Of a stretch of 37,843 nt of DNA, positions 16,232 to 22,942 are shown piece after piece. Source of the DNA: Thermoprotei archaeon (lineage in GTDB: Archaea > Thermoproteota > Thermoprotei > QMSL01 > B3-G16). The stretch spans positions 1 to 37,843 of the forward strand of contig JAGGXX010000033.1 of the NCBI GenBank assembly GCA_021162845.1. Direction: 5' to 3'. The position numbers were made by a program, and so were the translations under genes. Every line of letters begins with the position of its first letter. Within the stretch, counting starts at the first letter, position 1. A model generated the notes under the pieces. That model was given only the letters and a program-made list of their open reading frames with translations. It was not told where the DNA came from and searched no databases.

Positions 16232-16458
16232 CCTCATTATTTGCCTTCTTAAGGAGGGTTCTTAGACGAAAGCTCACTTCAGTCGATATCTTTAATGGTG
16301 GGATTAGCGGTGCTTCTTTAAGGGATTTCGATCTGCCTCGTAATACCCATAAAGAAGAAGTACTTGAGATAAGGGATACTGACGATCTCTCCTCAAGGGA
16401 ATGGCGGGAAGTCATCGAAGAAGCCCTCCAGGTTCTTAAACGAGAAGAAGGTACCTAA
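16228..16458 (+). CDS. Small protein of the ParA-like operon with amphipathic N-terminus
   Basis: A 76-residue unrecognised protein. The first 16 residues (MTSLFAFLRRVLRRKL) would make a basic amphipathic helix, a type often used for membrane attachment. The middle is glycine- and acid-containing, probably disordered, and the last 25 residues form an acidic helix (REWREVIEEALQVLKREE). The ATG overlaps the previous stop (ATGA). It is the last gene of the operon: its stop is followed directly by the TATA-like box of the next gene. Confidence 0.6.
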   Translation: MTSLFAFLRRVLRRKLTSVDIFNGGISGASLRDFDLPRNTHKEEVLEIRDTDDLSSREWREVIEEALQVLKREEGT

Positions 16459-16467
16459 TTTTTATTT
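16456..16467 (+). promoter_or_regulatory. TATA-like box for the OB-fold gene
   Basis: TAATTTTTATTT begins on the stop codon of the previous gene. A transcript would start near 16490, just in front of the Shine-Dalgarno GGTGAG at 16492-16497, which sits five bases before the TTG at 16503. Confidence 0.5.
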
Positions 16468-16502
16468 GGGATTCATCTTATCTTAGGTTCGGGTGAGATC
16501 GT

Positions 16503-16811
16503 TTGGTCCGCATGAAGATCTCGCAGATAAGGCCTTACATGGAAGGAATAGACATCGAGGGCGAGGTTATAAGCGTTAGCAAACCGCGCGAAGTTAACAC
16601 TCGGTATGGTCCTGCTCGCGTAGCTACGGCTATAATTCAGGATGAGAGCGGCAGTATACGGCTAACTTTGTGGAGGCAGCAGGTTGGAACAATACGAGCT
16701 GGTGACTATATCAGGATAACTAACGCCTATGCCCGTGAGTTTCGCGGTAAACTTGAGTTATCCGTGAGTCGAAGGGGTAAGATAGAAGTAATACGTAGGC
16801 GAAAACGTTAA
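16503..16811 (+). CDS. Single OB-fold ssDNA-binding (RPA/SSB-like) protein
   Basis: A 102-residue single OB fold resembling the DNA-binding domain of crenarchaeal SSB/RPA: KISQIRPYMEGIDIEGEVIS, the highly typical TRYGPARVATAIIQDESG, IRLTLWRQQVGTIRAGDYI and a final strand GKLELSVSRRG. The aromatic Trp in LTLWRQQ is one of the base-stacking positions. It lacks the acidic C-terminal tail through which Sulfolobus SSB recruits partners, and ends instead in a basic tail (RRRKR). The TTG start is supported by GGTGAG five bases upstream; ATG at 16512 is an alternative. The repair neighbourhood fits. Whether it is the main SSB or an accessory one is unknown. It is convergent with the next gene (four-base overlap). 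Confidence 0.82.
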   Translation: MVRMKISQIRPYMEGIDIEGEVISVSKPREVNTRYGPARVATAIIQDESGSIRLTLWRQQVGTIRAGDYIRITNAYAREFRGKLELSVSRRGKIEVIRRRKR

Positions 16812-17551
16812 ATTCGCCTCCTAAGCATTAAGGCTAAGTCCTCAGGTCTCCACATAGAAGTATAGATAGCATGCTCATCATTGTAAATCCTTATAATGTC
16901 ACATAGATAGGGCTCTTGGCCCGTAGATGCTATGTATTCTATTCTTAGCCTATTATAGTTCATTATATTAGCCATCTGTTCCACTATTCGAACGATCCAA
17001 TTACATAATTTCTTTTCATTAAGGGAATAAGCACCCTTACTGATTCCCATAATTTCGCAATTTCCAAACGGAGCAAAAGACGTTATCCATGTAATATCCT
17101 CCTCATTAATAATCAGCCTTTCATTAAGCTTCAATTCGGAACTTATTAAATCCTTCCAGTAATTACTACCATATTTAATGTAATATAACCAACTCCAATC
17201 ATGAATAACTTTAAAGTATCCAAAAGGTGTACTAGATATGAAATAAGATGCTATACTTACCTCATTTGCCCTCTTATTTAAGTTTATTATTGTCGTTCTT
17301 GGCGGACATTTCTTAGTAATTTTAATGAGCAAATTCACTATATCTCTACATATTGCAGTCTTTTGAAATTCTAGCTCCCTGCATTTATCATCATAATTTA
17401 TTATTACAGACCAAGACTTAACTAGGGGATCTTGACGCAATTCAATTATATGTGATTCATGTATATTTGCTAAAAACATCCTCTTAAATGTTACACCACC
17501 TAAACCACGAATTATTTCTACTTTCCCAGCTAGGTACTGCATATCAATCAT
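16808..17551 (-). CDS. AT-rich orphan gene coupled to the divergent UDG-like gene
   Basis: I do not recognise this 247-residue protein. It appears soluble, rich in Ile, Asn, Tyr and Trp, with many ATT/ATA/AAT codons. Local composition is sharply AT-rich (14 G/C in the 60 bases 17161-17220), unlike the flanking genes, which suggests recent acquisition or relaxed selection. Its ATG shares one base with the TAA of the UDG-like gene (TAATG), so it is translated by coupling and probably works with it. No catalytic motif stands out; four to six scattered cysteines (for example FGNCEIMG, YLCDII) do not form a CxxC pair. The C-terminus is basic (MLRRRI). Confidence 0.65.
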   Translation of the reverse strand: MIDMQYLAGKVEIIRGLGGVTFKRMFLANIHESHIIELRQDPLVKSWSVIINYDDKCRELEFQKTAICRDIVNLLIKITKKCPPRTTIINLNKRANEVSIASYFISSTPFGYFKVIHDWSWLYYIKYGSNYWKDLISSELKLNERLIINEEDITWITSFAPFGNCEIMGISKGAYSLNEKKLCNWIVRIVEQMANIMNYNRLRIEYIASTGQEPYLCDIIRIYNDEHAIYTSMWRPEDLALMLRRRI

Positions 17552-18228
17552 TAAAATACCCCCTTTTGCACCATAATGCCAATAATGCTAAAGTCTCTTT
17601 CAAGTACAGTCTTTAATCGTGAGTTGTAAAATGTAGCCGCTGGATGATAAGTGGGTATTACTATAAGTTCTAAGCCTGAGAACTTTACCCTATATATGCG
17701 CCCATGTATACCATGAAGAGCCCCTCTAGCGTTATTCGTTTTAGAAAGTATATATCGCGTCGGATATCTACCCAGGGGCACTAATATCCTCGGTCTAACT
17801 ATCTTTATCTCCTGCTCTAAATATGGCGCACATAGCAGTACTTCTCTGGGCTTAGGTCTTCTGCCCGTCGGTATGCTGCACTTAATTAAATTAGTTAGAT
17901 AAACCTCCCTTCTAGAGAGCCCGATCTCCTCCAGTAGCTCCTCTAATATCCTCCCCGTAGCCCCTATAAAGGGTCTATCGCCATGATTGTTAGGCGCTTC
18001 ACCTACTATCATTAGCCTTGCACTTAAATTCCCCTCGCCAGGAACAGGCCTCCTAGAAGTTCTTCGGTAAGATGAACACCTCCTACAACGCATTATCTCC
18101 TGATAGAGCCGTCCAATGGCAATGCCCTTAGAAGGCAATGACATAGGCCATATATTCATCGACTTTCCTTTATTAATCGTCATCCTATGTATAAAGCTTA
18201 GATAGGGTCCCCCCTGTAGAACTGTCAT
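17551..18228 (-). CDS. Divergent uracil-DNA-glycosylase-superfamily (family-4-like) protein
   Basis: A 225-residue member of the Fe-S UDG superfamily. All four cluster cysteines are present: CRRC (about residues 48-51), Cys in LIKCSIP, and Cys in VLLCAPYL. The C-terminal motif TYHPAATFYN, which contributes the DNA-contacting His, is intact. However the catalytic loop reads GEAPNNHGDRPFIGATG: it is shorter than the usual GEAPG-x-x-ED-x-x-G and lacks its Gly and acidic ED residues. Activity may therefore be altered or aimed at another base. The first 35 residues are an atypical extension; later ATGs (18183, 18159, 18144) may be the true start. It lies two bases after a 99-residue unknown gene and is coupled to the AT-rich orphan downstream. 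Confidence 0.8.
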   Translation of the reverse strand: MTVLQGGPYLSFIHRMTINKGKSMNIWPMSLPSKGIAIGRLYQEIMRCRRCSSYRRTSRRPVPGEGNLSARLMIVGEAPNNHGDRPFIGATGRILEELLEEIGLSRREVYLTNLIKCSIPTGRRPKPREVLLCAPYLEQEIKIVRPRILVPLGRYPTRYILSKTNNARGALHGIHGRIYRVKFSGLELIVIPTYHPAATFYNSRLKTVLERDFSIIGIMVQKGVF

Positions 18229-18230
18229 CT

Positions 18231-18530
18231 TTAGTCGCCCTCTCTGATGATGATGTCGTTAAGCCCAGCATACCTGAGCTCTTCAATGGCCCTCCTCCAA
18301 GAAGTTTCCTTCACGAATGTTATGAAGTACCCGTAATATTTCCCTCGCCACCCTAATTTCAGTAATTTACGAGAGTATAACGCTACTTTCAAGAGCCTCT
18401 CACAGAGGTCATGAGCTAGGTGTTCTATCTCATCACAGGTCTTATAGGTCACTCTCCTCCCGTCTTCTATCCCTAACTCCCAAGTAGGCGGTCCGAAGAG
18501 ATATAGGGTTATACTAAATTTCCTCCTCAT
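18231..18530 (-). CDS. Unknown 99-residue protein upstream of the UDG-like gene
   Basis: I do not recognise it. It is a small soluble alpha/beta protein: an N-terminal strand (KFSITLYLFGPPTWELGIEDG), a helix with CDEIEHLAHDLCERLLKVAL, a strand region with WRGKYYGYFITFVKET, and a final helix and strand. The two cysteines are 11 residues apart. It is the first gene of a three-gene minus-strand operon with the divergent UDG-like gene and the AT-rich orphan, and its promoter lies in the AT-rich gap shared with the UPF0282 gene. A DNA-repair accessory role is inferred only from position. Confidence 0.6.
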   Translation of the reverse strand: MRRKFSITLYLFGPPTWELGIEDGRRVTYKTCDEIEHLAHDLCERLLKVALYSRKLLKLGWRGKYYGYFITFVKETSWRRAIEELRYAGLNDIIIREGD

Positions 18531-18591
18531 TTTTATCCTAACAAAAATTTTTCTACTGGATTCAATTTTAAATTTTTCGCTACTGAAAAAT
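18531..18591. promoter_or_regulatory. AT-rich divergent promoter region
   Basis: A 61-base, strongly AT-rich spacer upstream of the three-gene UDG-like operon (minus) and the UPF0282 hydrolase (plus). On the plus strand TTTTAAATTTTT (18566-18577) is a TATA-like box that would start transcripts near 18598. On the minus strand AAAAATTTTTGT (about 18543-18553) is a second candidate close to the ATG at 18530. Confidence 0.45.
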
Positions 18592-18699
18592 TTGGATCAT
18601 GTCATCGATACACTCTTACCGTTACCAACTCATGAGGAAGAGCTAGCTATGAGTAAGCTTAAACCTGCTGGATGCCTATGTCTCCTGGGGCCCCTCACT

Positions 18700-19587
18700 A
18701 TGAAAGTTCACCTCATAGCCTTTGATTCATTAGGTGTAAGATCTATGGCCACGCTCGTGGAGACCAGCGATACAGCCATCTTCATAGATCCTAGCGCAGC
18801 TTTAGGGCCGCGAAGGTATGGCTTACCCCCTCATCCACTAGAGCTTCAAAGACTGGAAGAATCGCTTAACGAGATAACTTCTGCCATAGAAAACGCCGAT
18901 ATAGTCATAATCACCCATTATCACTATGACCATCATAACCCTACAATGCCTGAAATTCTTAAAGGCAAGGAAGTGTACGTGAAACATCCCACGGATCATA
19001 TAAACGTAAGTCAGAGGATAAGAGCCAGTAAATTCCTCAAAGCATTGAGATCCCTTCCATGCAAAGTGGAATATGCCGACGAAAGATCAGTAAGAGTAGG
19101 TAGTACTGAGATCCACATCTCGCCTCCAGTTCCACATGGAATTAATGATCGTTTGGGCTATGTCGTGATGGTCTCGATTAAGGACGGAGATGAAACAGTG
19201 CTCTTCACATCAGACGTAGAAGGCCCTCCGCTTGCTGAACAGGCCACGTGGATAATCGATGAGAACCCTGACATATTAATACTTGACGGACCTATGACGT
19301 ATATGCTGGGCTATAGGTATCCGGTACGTGCTTGGGAGAGTTCGTTGACCAATCTACGGGCGATCGTAAATAATACCTCAGTGAGGTGCATTGTGATAGA
19401 TCATCACTTCATGAGGGATCTTAACCATACGAAATGGGCTTACGAAATAGAAAGGATGATGCCCCGGAGGATCGAGATCCTATCCGCTGCCGAGTATATG
19501 GGAAGGAAGCCGCTTCTCCTAGAAGCGTTAAGGAAGGAACTCTATGATAAGTATCCCGAAGGCTATCCGCCTAATTTTATGCTATGA
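18700..19587 (+). CDS. UPF0282 metallo-beta-lactamase-fold hydrolase
   Basis: An archaeal MBL-fold protein of the COG2248/UPF0282 group, about 295 residues from this start. The metal-binding motif THYHYDHHNP (the MBL HxHxDH) is intact, and TSDVEGP supplies the bridging Asp. Other family marks are DSLGVRSMATLVET, FIDPSAALGPRRYGLPPHP, and VIDHHFMRDL late in the protein. The biochemical role of this family is not established. I place the start at ATG 18700 because the family begins with this strand. The frame is open back to a TTG at 18592, and ATG 18649 with GAGGAAGAG upstream is a real alternative that would add 17 residues. It lies between two UDG-type genes, which may hint at nucleic-acid work. 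Confidence 0.82.
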   Translation: MKVHLIAFDSLGVRSMATLVETSDTAIFIDPSAALGPRRYGLPPHPLELQRLEESLNEITSAIENADIVIITHYHYDHHNPTMPEILKGKEVYVKHPTDHINVSQRIRASKFLKALRSLPCKVEYADERSVRVGSTEIHISPPVPHGINDRLGYVVMVSIKDGDETVLFTSDVEGPPLAEQATWIIDENPDILILDGPMTYMLGYRYPVRAWESSLTNLRAIVNNTSVRCIVIDHHFMRDLNHTKWAYEIERMMPRRIEILSAAEYMGRKPLLLEALRKELYDKYPEGYPPNFML

Positions 19588-19720
19588 GAACTTTTTAATC
19601 CTCCTTGTAAGTATCTTCATGTGCTGAGCACACGTAATGAAGAGTGGCGACGGTGCTGAATGCATGATGAGGTTGTCGCCCCCTCTTAATATCCGATGAA
19701 GAGGATGCGGGGTATTCGAT

Positions 19721-20344
19721 ATGGGTACGTTAGCTAAGGAAAAACTCATACGCGCTCTCAAGGATGAAATAAGGGGCTGTAAAAGGTGTCCGCTATGGGC
19801 GACTCGCACCAATGCAGTACCTGGCGACGGCAACATTCATTCGGCGATAGTCTTTGTAGGGGAAGCACCTGGGTACCATGAGGATATACAGGGAAGGCCT
19901 TTTGTTGGAGCCGCGGGTAAGCTTTTAAGTGAGCTTCTGCTCAGCATCGGCCTACATAGGGATGAAGTTTACATAACTAACGTGGTTAAATGCCGCCCCC
20001 CTAACAACAGAGATCCTAAGAGAGAGGAAATAGCCGCCTGCTCACCCTATCTAGATGAGGAAATACGGATAATAGCCCCTCGCCTCATAGTAACCTTGGG
20101 TAGGCACTCAACAAATTACATCCTTTCTAAGGGTGGCTTTAAAGGGCGATCCATGATCAGCATCCATGGGAAAACCTACGAGGTGAACTTGGGGGGCTTA
20201 AACTTAGTCGTCATGCCAACTTTTCATCCAGCCGCCGCCTTATACAATCCTAAGCTTAAGGACCTATTGATCGAGGATTTCAAGAGGATACCTCGTTTAG
20301 TTAAGCAGCCTCGAGGGCAAAGCATCCTCGATGATTTTTTATGA
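19721..20344 (+). CDS. Family-4 uracil-DNA glycosylase with C-terminal PIP box
   Basis: Removes uracil from DNA (deaminated cytosine), starting base-excision repair. It has 207 residues. Four Fe-S cysteines: CKRCP (about residues 20-24), Cys in VVKCRPP and Cys in AACSPYL. The catalytic loop is canonical (GEAPGYHEDIQGRPF), and the C-terminal TFHPAAALYN is intact. The last eight residues, QSILDDFL, match the PCNA-interacting peptide pattern (Q-x-x-h-x-x-F-aromatic/Leu), known to tether archaeal UDGs to the clamp. The ATG at 19721 follows GCGGGG. This is the presumed housekeeping enzyme, in contrast to the divergent paralogue at 17551-18228. Confidence 0.92.
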   Translation: MGTLAKEKLIRALKDEIRGCKRCPLWATRTNAVPGDGNIHSAIVFVGEAPGYHEDIQGRPFVGAAGKLLSELLLSIGLHRDEVYITNVVKCRPPNNRDPKREEIAACSPYLDEEIRIIAPRLIVTLGRHSTNYILSKGGFKGRSMISIHGKTYEVNLGGLNLVVMPTFHPAAALYNPKLKDLLIEDFKRIPRLVKQPRGQSILDDFL

Positions 20345-20446
20345 AAAGCGCTTAAGTGTTCGGAATTAGGAGGGCTAAAAGTAACTACCGCTCCGATGCT
20401 GCCCGCTTCTTCATCCATCAGCCTTTAAGTTTTATCTTCATCGCGG

Positions 20447-20608
20447 TTATAGCCTGTCCTGGATCTTAACTCCCACCCGGAATATGAAACCGCAATAAGG
20501 GCACTCGTAAACTCGATTAATCCACCTCTTAAATCTATATTCCTTAACGGGTTCGGCTTCAAACTTCTTACCGCATTTAGGACATTGTATTTTTCCCACA
20601 TTACTCAT
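20447..20608 (-). CDS. Small zinc-ribbon protein
   Basis: A 53-residue protein. It has two CxxC knuckles, CPKCGKKF (residues 9-16) and CPYCGFIF (about residues 36-43), separated by a basic aromatic stretch (EYRFKRWINRVYE) and followed by a short basic tail. This is a zinc ribbon that could bind nucleic acid or a protein partner, like many archaeal C2C2 mini-proteins. The ATG is preceded on the minus strand by a purine-rich GAGG stretch. It sits in the gap between the canonical UDG and the HTH gene, which is otherwise empty of long ORFs. Specific function unknown. Confidence 0.72.
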   Translation of the reverse strand: MSNVGKIQCPKCGKKFEAEPVKEYRFKRWINRVYECPYCGFIFRVGVKIQDRL

Positions 20609-20710
20609 CCTCTGAACATCCCCTCCTAAGATCAGGTTTCATACACTATAAAGTGCCTAGAGGTTGCTAATAAATGGTTTCATTACCGTATTTGGCGGCC
20701 CTACGGTTCA

Positions 20711-20812
20711 TCAGCGATTAACTTCTTTCCTCTTTAGGTGATATACTCCCCGTAACTCCTCGTATCCTACAGCGGTAAGGTTATAACGGCAGATAGTCCA
20801 CAATTTACCCAC
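20711..20812 (-). CDS. Possible 33-residue ORF
   Basis: A GTG-started ORF whose translation (starts MGKLWTICRYNLTAVGYEE, then LRGVYHLKRKEVNR) looks protein-like: balanced hydrophobic, aromatic and basic residues with no low-complexity. In-frame GTG codons further upstream would overlap the divergent HTH gene. It runs toward the zinc-ribbon gene on the same strand, leaving about 100 bases between. It could be a real micro-protein, the remnant of a longer gene, or chance. Confidence 0.35.
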   Translation of the reverse strand: MGKLWTICRYNLTAVGYEELRGVYHLKRKEVNR

Positions 20813-20821
20813 GGTGCGCTC

Positions 20822-21343
20822 ATGCCTACCCTCCCTCACTTTACCACTACAGAGCGCTATATACTGCTTCATTATCTCAGTGGCCTCTCGCCTAAGAAGA
20901 CGGCAGAAGCCGTGGGGTGCTCGGTTAAGACCGTTTATAAGGCGATATATAAGTACAGGAAGGCCCTTCGCGAAGGGTTCAGCGAGGATGAGCTACGCTT
21001 AATCCTCTCTTCCCCTCCTAGAAGGAGCCGTTCAAGGGTGCAGCCAATGCTAATGCCGTCTGTCTTAACGTTGCCATGGGCCGAATTGATGAGCTTAAGC
21101 TCTGTGATAAAAGAGCTAATGATGTCTATTAGAAGTCTAAACGAGTCGATATCCCATATCAGGAAAGAGCTAACGAACCTAAGGTTAATGCTGGCTGATA
21201 TAGAAGCCAGCTTGAACCTCTTAATGGAGAAAGAGGAATGTGCGCGTTCCACTATTAACGAACATAAAATTGTAGTTCAGAAAGACCTGCCCTCCTACCT
21301 AGTAGATAACCCCTGGCTTGAGATATTAGCAGCTCGTGCATAG
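20822..21343 (+). CDS. HTH DNA-binding protein with coiled coil
   Basis: A 173-residue protein. Residues 8-50 form a helix-turn-helix of the sigma-70 region 4/transposase type: TTTERYILLHYLSGLSPKKT then AEAVGCSVKTVYKAIYKYRK. A basic proline-rich linker follows (PPRRSRSR), and residues 88-138 form a long amphipathic helix typical of a dimerising coiled coil (VIKELMMSIRSLNESISHI, then RKELTNLRLMLADIEASL). It is probably a transcription regulator or nucleoid protein. It ends nine bases before the convergent EcfT gene, with which it shares no transcript. A TATA-like TTATAAC near 20780 may be its promoter. Confidence 0.68.
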   Translation: MPTLPHFTTTERYILLHYLSGLSPKKTAEAVGCSVKTVYKAIYKYRKALREGFSEDELRLILSSPPRRSRSRVQPMLMPSVLTLPWAELMSLSSVIKELMMSIRSLNESISHIRKELTNLRLMLADIEASLNLLMEKEECARSTINEHKIVVQKDLPSYLVDNPWLEILAARA

Positions 21344-21351
21344 CCCGTTTC

Positions 21352-22095
21352 CTAAGATACCCTTAGCACTATCTTAACCATTATGAGCGCAGAGAAGAAC
21401 ATCAGTGTTAGCATTAGCACAAGATAGTCGTTTCTGCTAAACTTAACCTCATGAAGGAATGTCCGCCTTCGAGGAAAGCCGAATCCCCGGCTCTCCATGG
21501 ACTCCGCTATTTGAAAGCTTCTCCTGATCTCATAGACCATTAACGGTACTAATATCGGTATGAAATTCCTTATTCTCCTTAAGATATTCCCCTTTTCCAG
21601 CTCAAGCCCCCTAGACCTTTGGGCATCAATTATCCGCTGAAGATCCCTCGCGAGGGTGGGTATGAACCTAACGGCCATAGTAAATGCTAGAGTGTACTCG
21701 TATGGAATGCCCATTTTGACGAAGGCCATAGCCATGGTATCTGGCGCCGTTGTAAGAAAGACTATAGAAAACGTCGATGATAATGCAAGGAACCTTAATG
21801 TCATGGAAGTGGCGTACACCATGCCCTCAACGTTAGGTGCGAAAAGGACGTTTACCGCAAAGATGAGGACGAGTAGTGGTATTAAGCCCTTAAGCATTTG
21901 CAGCCATCGCTTCATCACATGACCTAAGAGGACGAAAGGCATGCTCGTGAGGAATATGGCGGCGAGTACCAAGCCATTCGTATAGATCAATACTAAAATC
22001 ATAGAGCAAAGTGAATAAATGAGTTTCACGCGCGGATCAAGCCTATGTACGGGGCTATCTATGCCCCTATATTCAAAGCCTCGCAGAACCTGCAT
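21352..22095 (-). CDS. ecfT: ECF transporter transmembrane component EcfT
   Basis: The membrane scaffold that couples the two ATPases to S components, 247 residues with about five membrane helices (CbiQ/EcfT family). Coupling motifs of the x-R-G type are visible: DAQRSRGLELEKG (about residues 137-149) and SMESRGFGFP (about residues 199-208), the two cytoplasmic helices that insert into the ATPases. It is the last gene of the A1-A2-T operon, overlapping the upstream ATPase gene by 23 bases. With no S component adjacent, this is a group-II (shared) ECF module, able to serve several S components including the one at 4538-5248. Confidence 0.88.
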   Translation of the reverse strand: MQVLRGFEYRGIDSPVHRLDPRVKLIYSLCSMILVLIYTNGLVLAAIFLTSMPFVLLGHVMKRWLQMLKGLIPLLVLIFAVNVLFAPNVEGMVYATSMTLRFLALSSTFSIVFLTTAPDTMAMAFVKMGIPYEYTLAFTMAVRFIPTLARDLQRIIDAQRSRGLELEKGNILRRIRNFIPILVPLMVYEIRRSFQIAESMESRGFGFPRRRTFLHEVKFSRNDYLVLMLTLMFFSALIMVKIVLRVS

Positions 22096-22942
22096 TCAAC
22101 TCACCTAAAACATCCTCGCCTAGGGCACTTATGATACATTTAACGAAGTTGTCCTCCCTTAGATAATTCCCTTTAAACCTTATGTTGTCCTCTAGATACA
22201 TAGCAGCCTCAGCTAGTTGAGGCATTACGAGTCTAGCCTTCTTCACAAGCTCCTCATTGGTTAGGATATCTTCAGTCCTCCCTCTGGCTAGAATCCTACC
22301 CCTAGCCATAATCACTACTTCATCGAAAAGATCAACTACGAACTCCACGTCATGTGTAACCACTATCACAGTCTTGCCTTTAGCGTTCATCTGTTTTATG
22401 ATCTTGCCCAAAACGGCCTTCTGCTTATAGTCCTGCCCAGTAGTAGGCTCATCGAGCACTATTATATCAGGATCGTACACTAACACGGAGGCTAGAGCTA
22501 GTCTTTTCTTTTCCCCACCACTTAACAGAAAGGGCGACCTTCCCTTGTATTTGGATAATCCCATTTCCCTTAGCACCTCTTCCACACGTCGCTGTATTTC
22601 ACCTGGGGGGAATCCAAAGTTCCTAAGGGCGAATGCCACTTCCTCCTCTACTGTCTCGGCGAATATTTGATGATCTGGATTCTGAAACACTAAGCCCACG
22701 TACTTCGCTAGTTCCGCAACGCTTACGGTCCTAGTGTCCGTTCCCTTTATCTTCACGTACCCCTTAAGGGGTTTAAGTAGGCCGTTCAAATGCTTTACAA
22801 GCGTCGTCTTTCCAGCGCCATTCTCGCCCATTATCGCTATGAACTCTCCTTCCTCTACCTCGAGGTCTATACCCTTAAGTACCCAGTCTCCTTCTTCGTA
22901 CCTAAACCAAAGGTTCTTGATCTCTATGTCTTTTGAGGGCAT
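22073..22942 (-). CDS. ecfA2: ECF transporter ATPase (second A component)
   Basis: A 289-residue ABC ATPase of the ECF/CbiO class. Motifs in order: Walker A GENGAGKTT (about residues 40-48), Q-loop VFQNPDHQIF, signature LSGGEKKRLALA (about residues 140-151), Walker B IIVLDEPTTGQD, and switch His in VVTHDVEF. The last ~50 residues extend past the usual core and end in a helical region. The ATG lies within the 3' end of the first ATPase gene (41-base overlap), and its own 3' end overlaps ecfT. It pairs with the first ATPase as a heterodimer. Confidence 0.88.
   Translation of the reverse strand: MPSKDIEIKNLWFRYEEGDWVLKGIDLEVEEGEFIAIMGENGAGKTTLVKHLNGLLKPLKGYVKIKGTDTRTVSVAELAKYVGLVFQNPDHQIFAETVEEEVAFALRNFGFPPGEIQRRVEEVLREMGLSKYKGRSPFLLSGGEKKRLALASVLVYDPDIIVLDEPTTGQDYKQKAVLGKIIKQMNAKGKTVIVVTHDVEFVVDLFDEVVIMARGRILARGRTEDILTNEELVKKARLVMPQLAEAAMYLEDNIRFKGNYLREDNFVKCIISALGEDVLGELNAGSARL

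Noticed and set aside
20224-20418. Minus-strand frame overlapping the UDG 3' end, starting MDEEAGSIGAVV.
   Set aside because: Most of it is antisense to the conserved end of the UDG gene, and the non-overlapping part is too short to judge.
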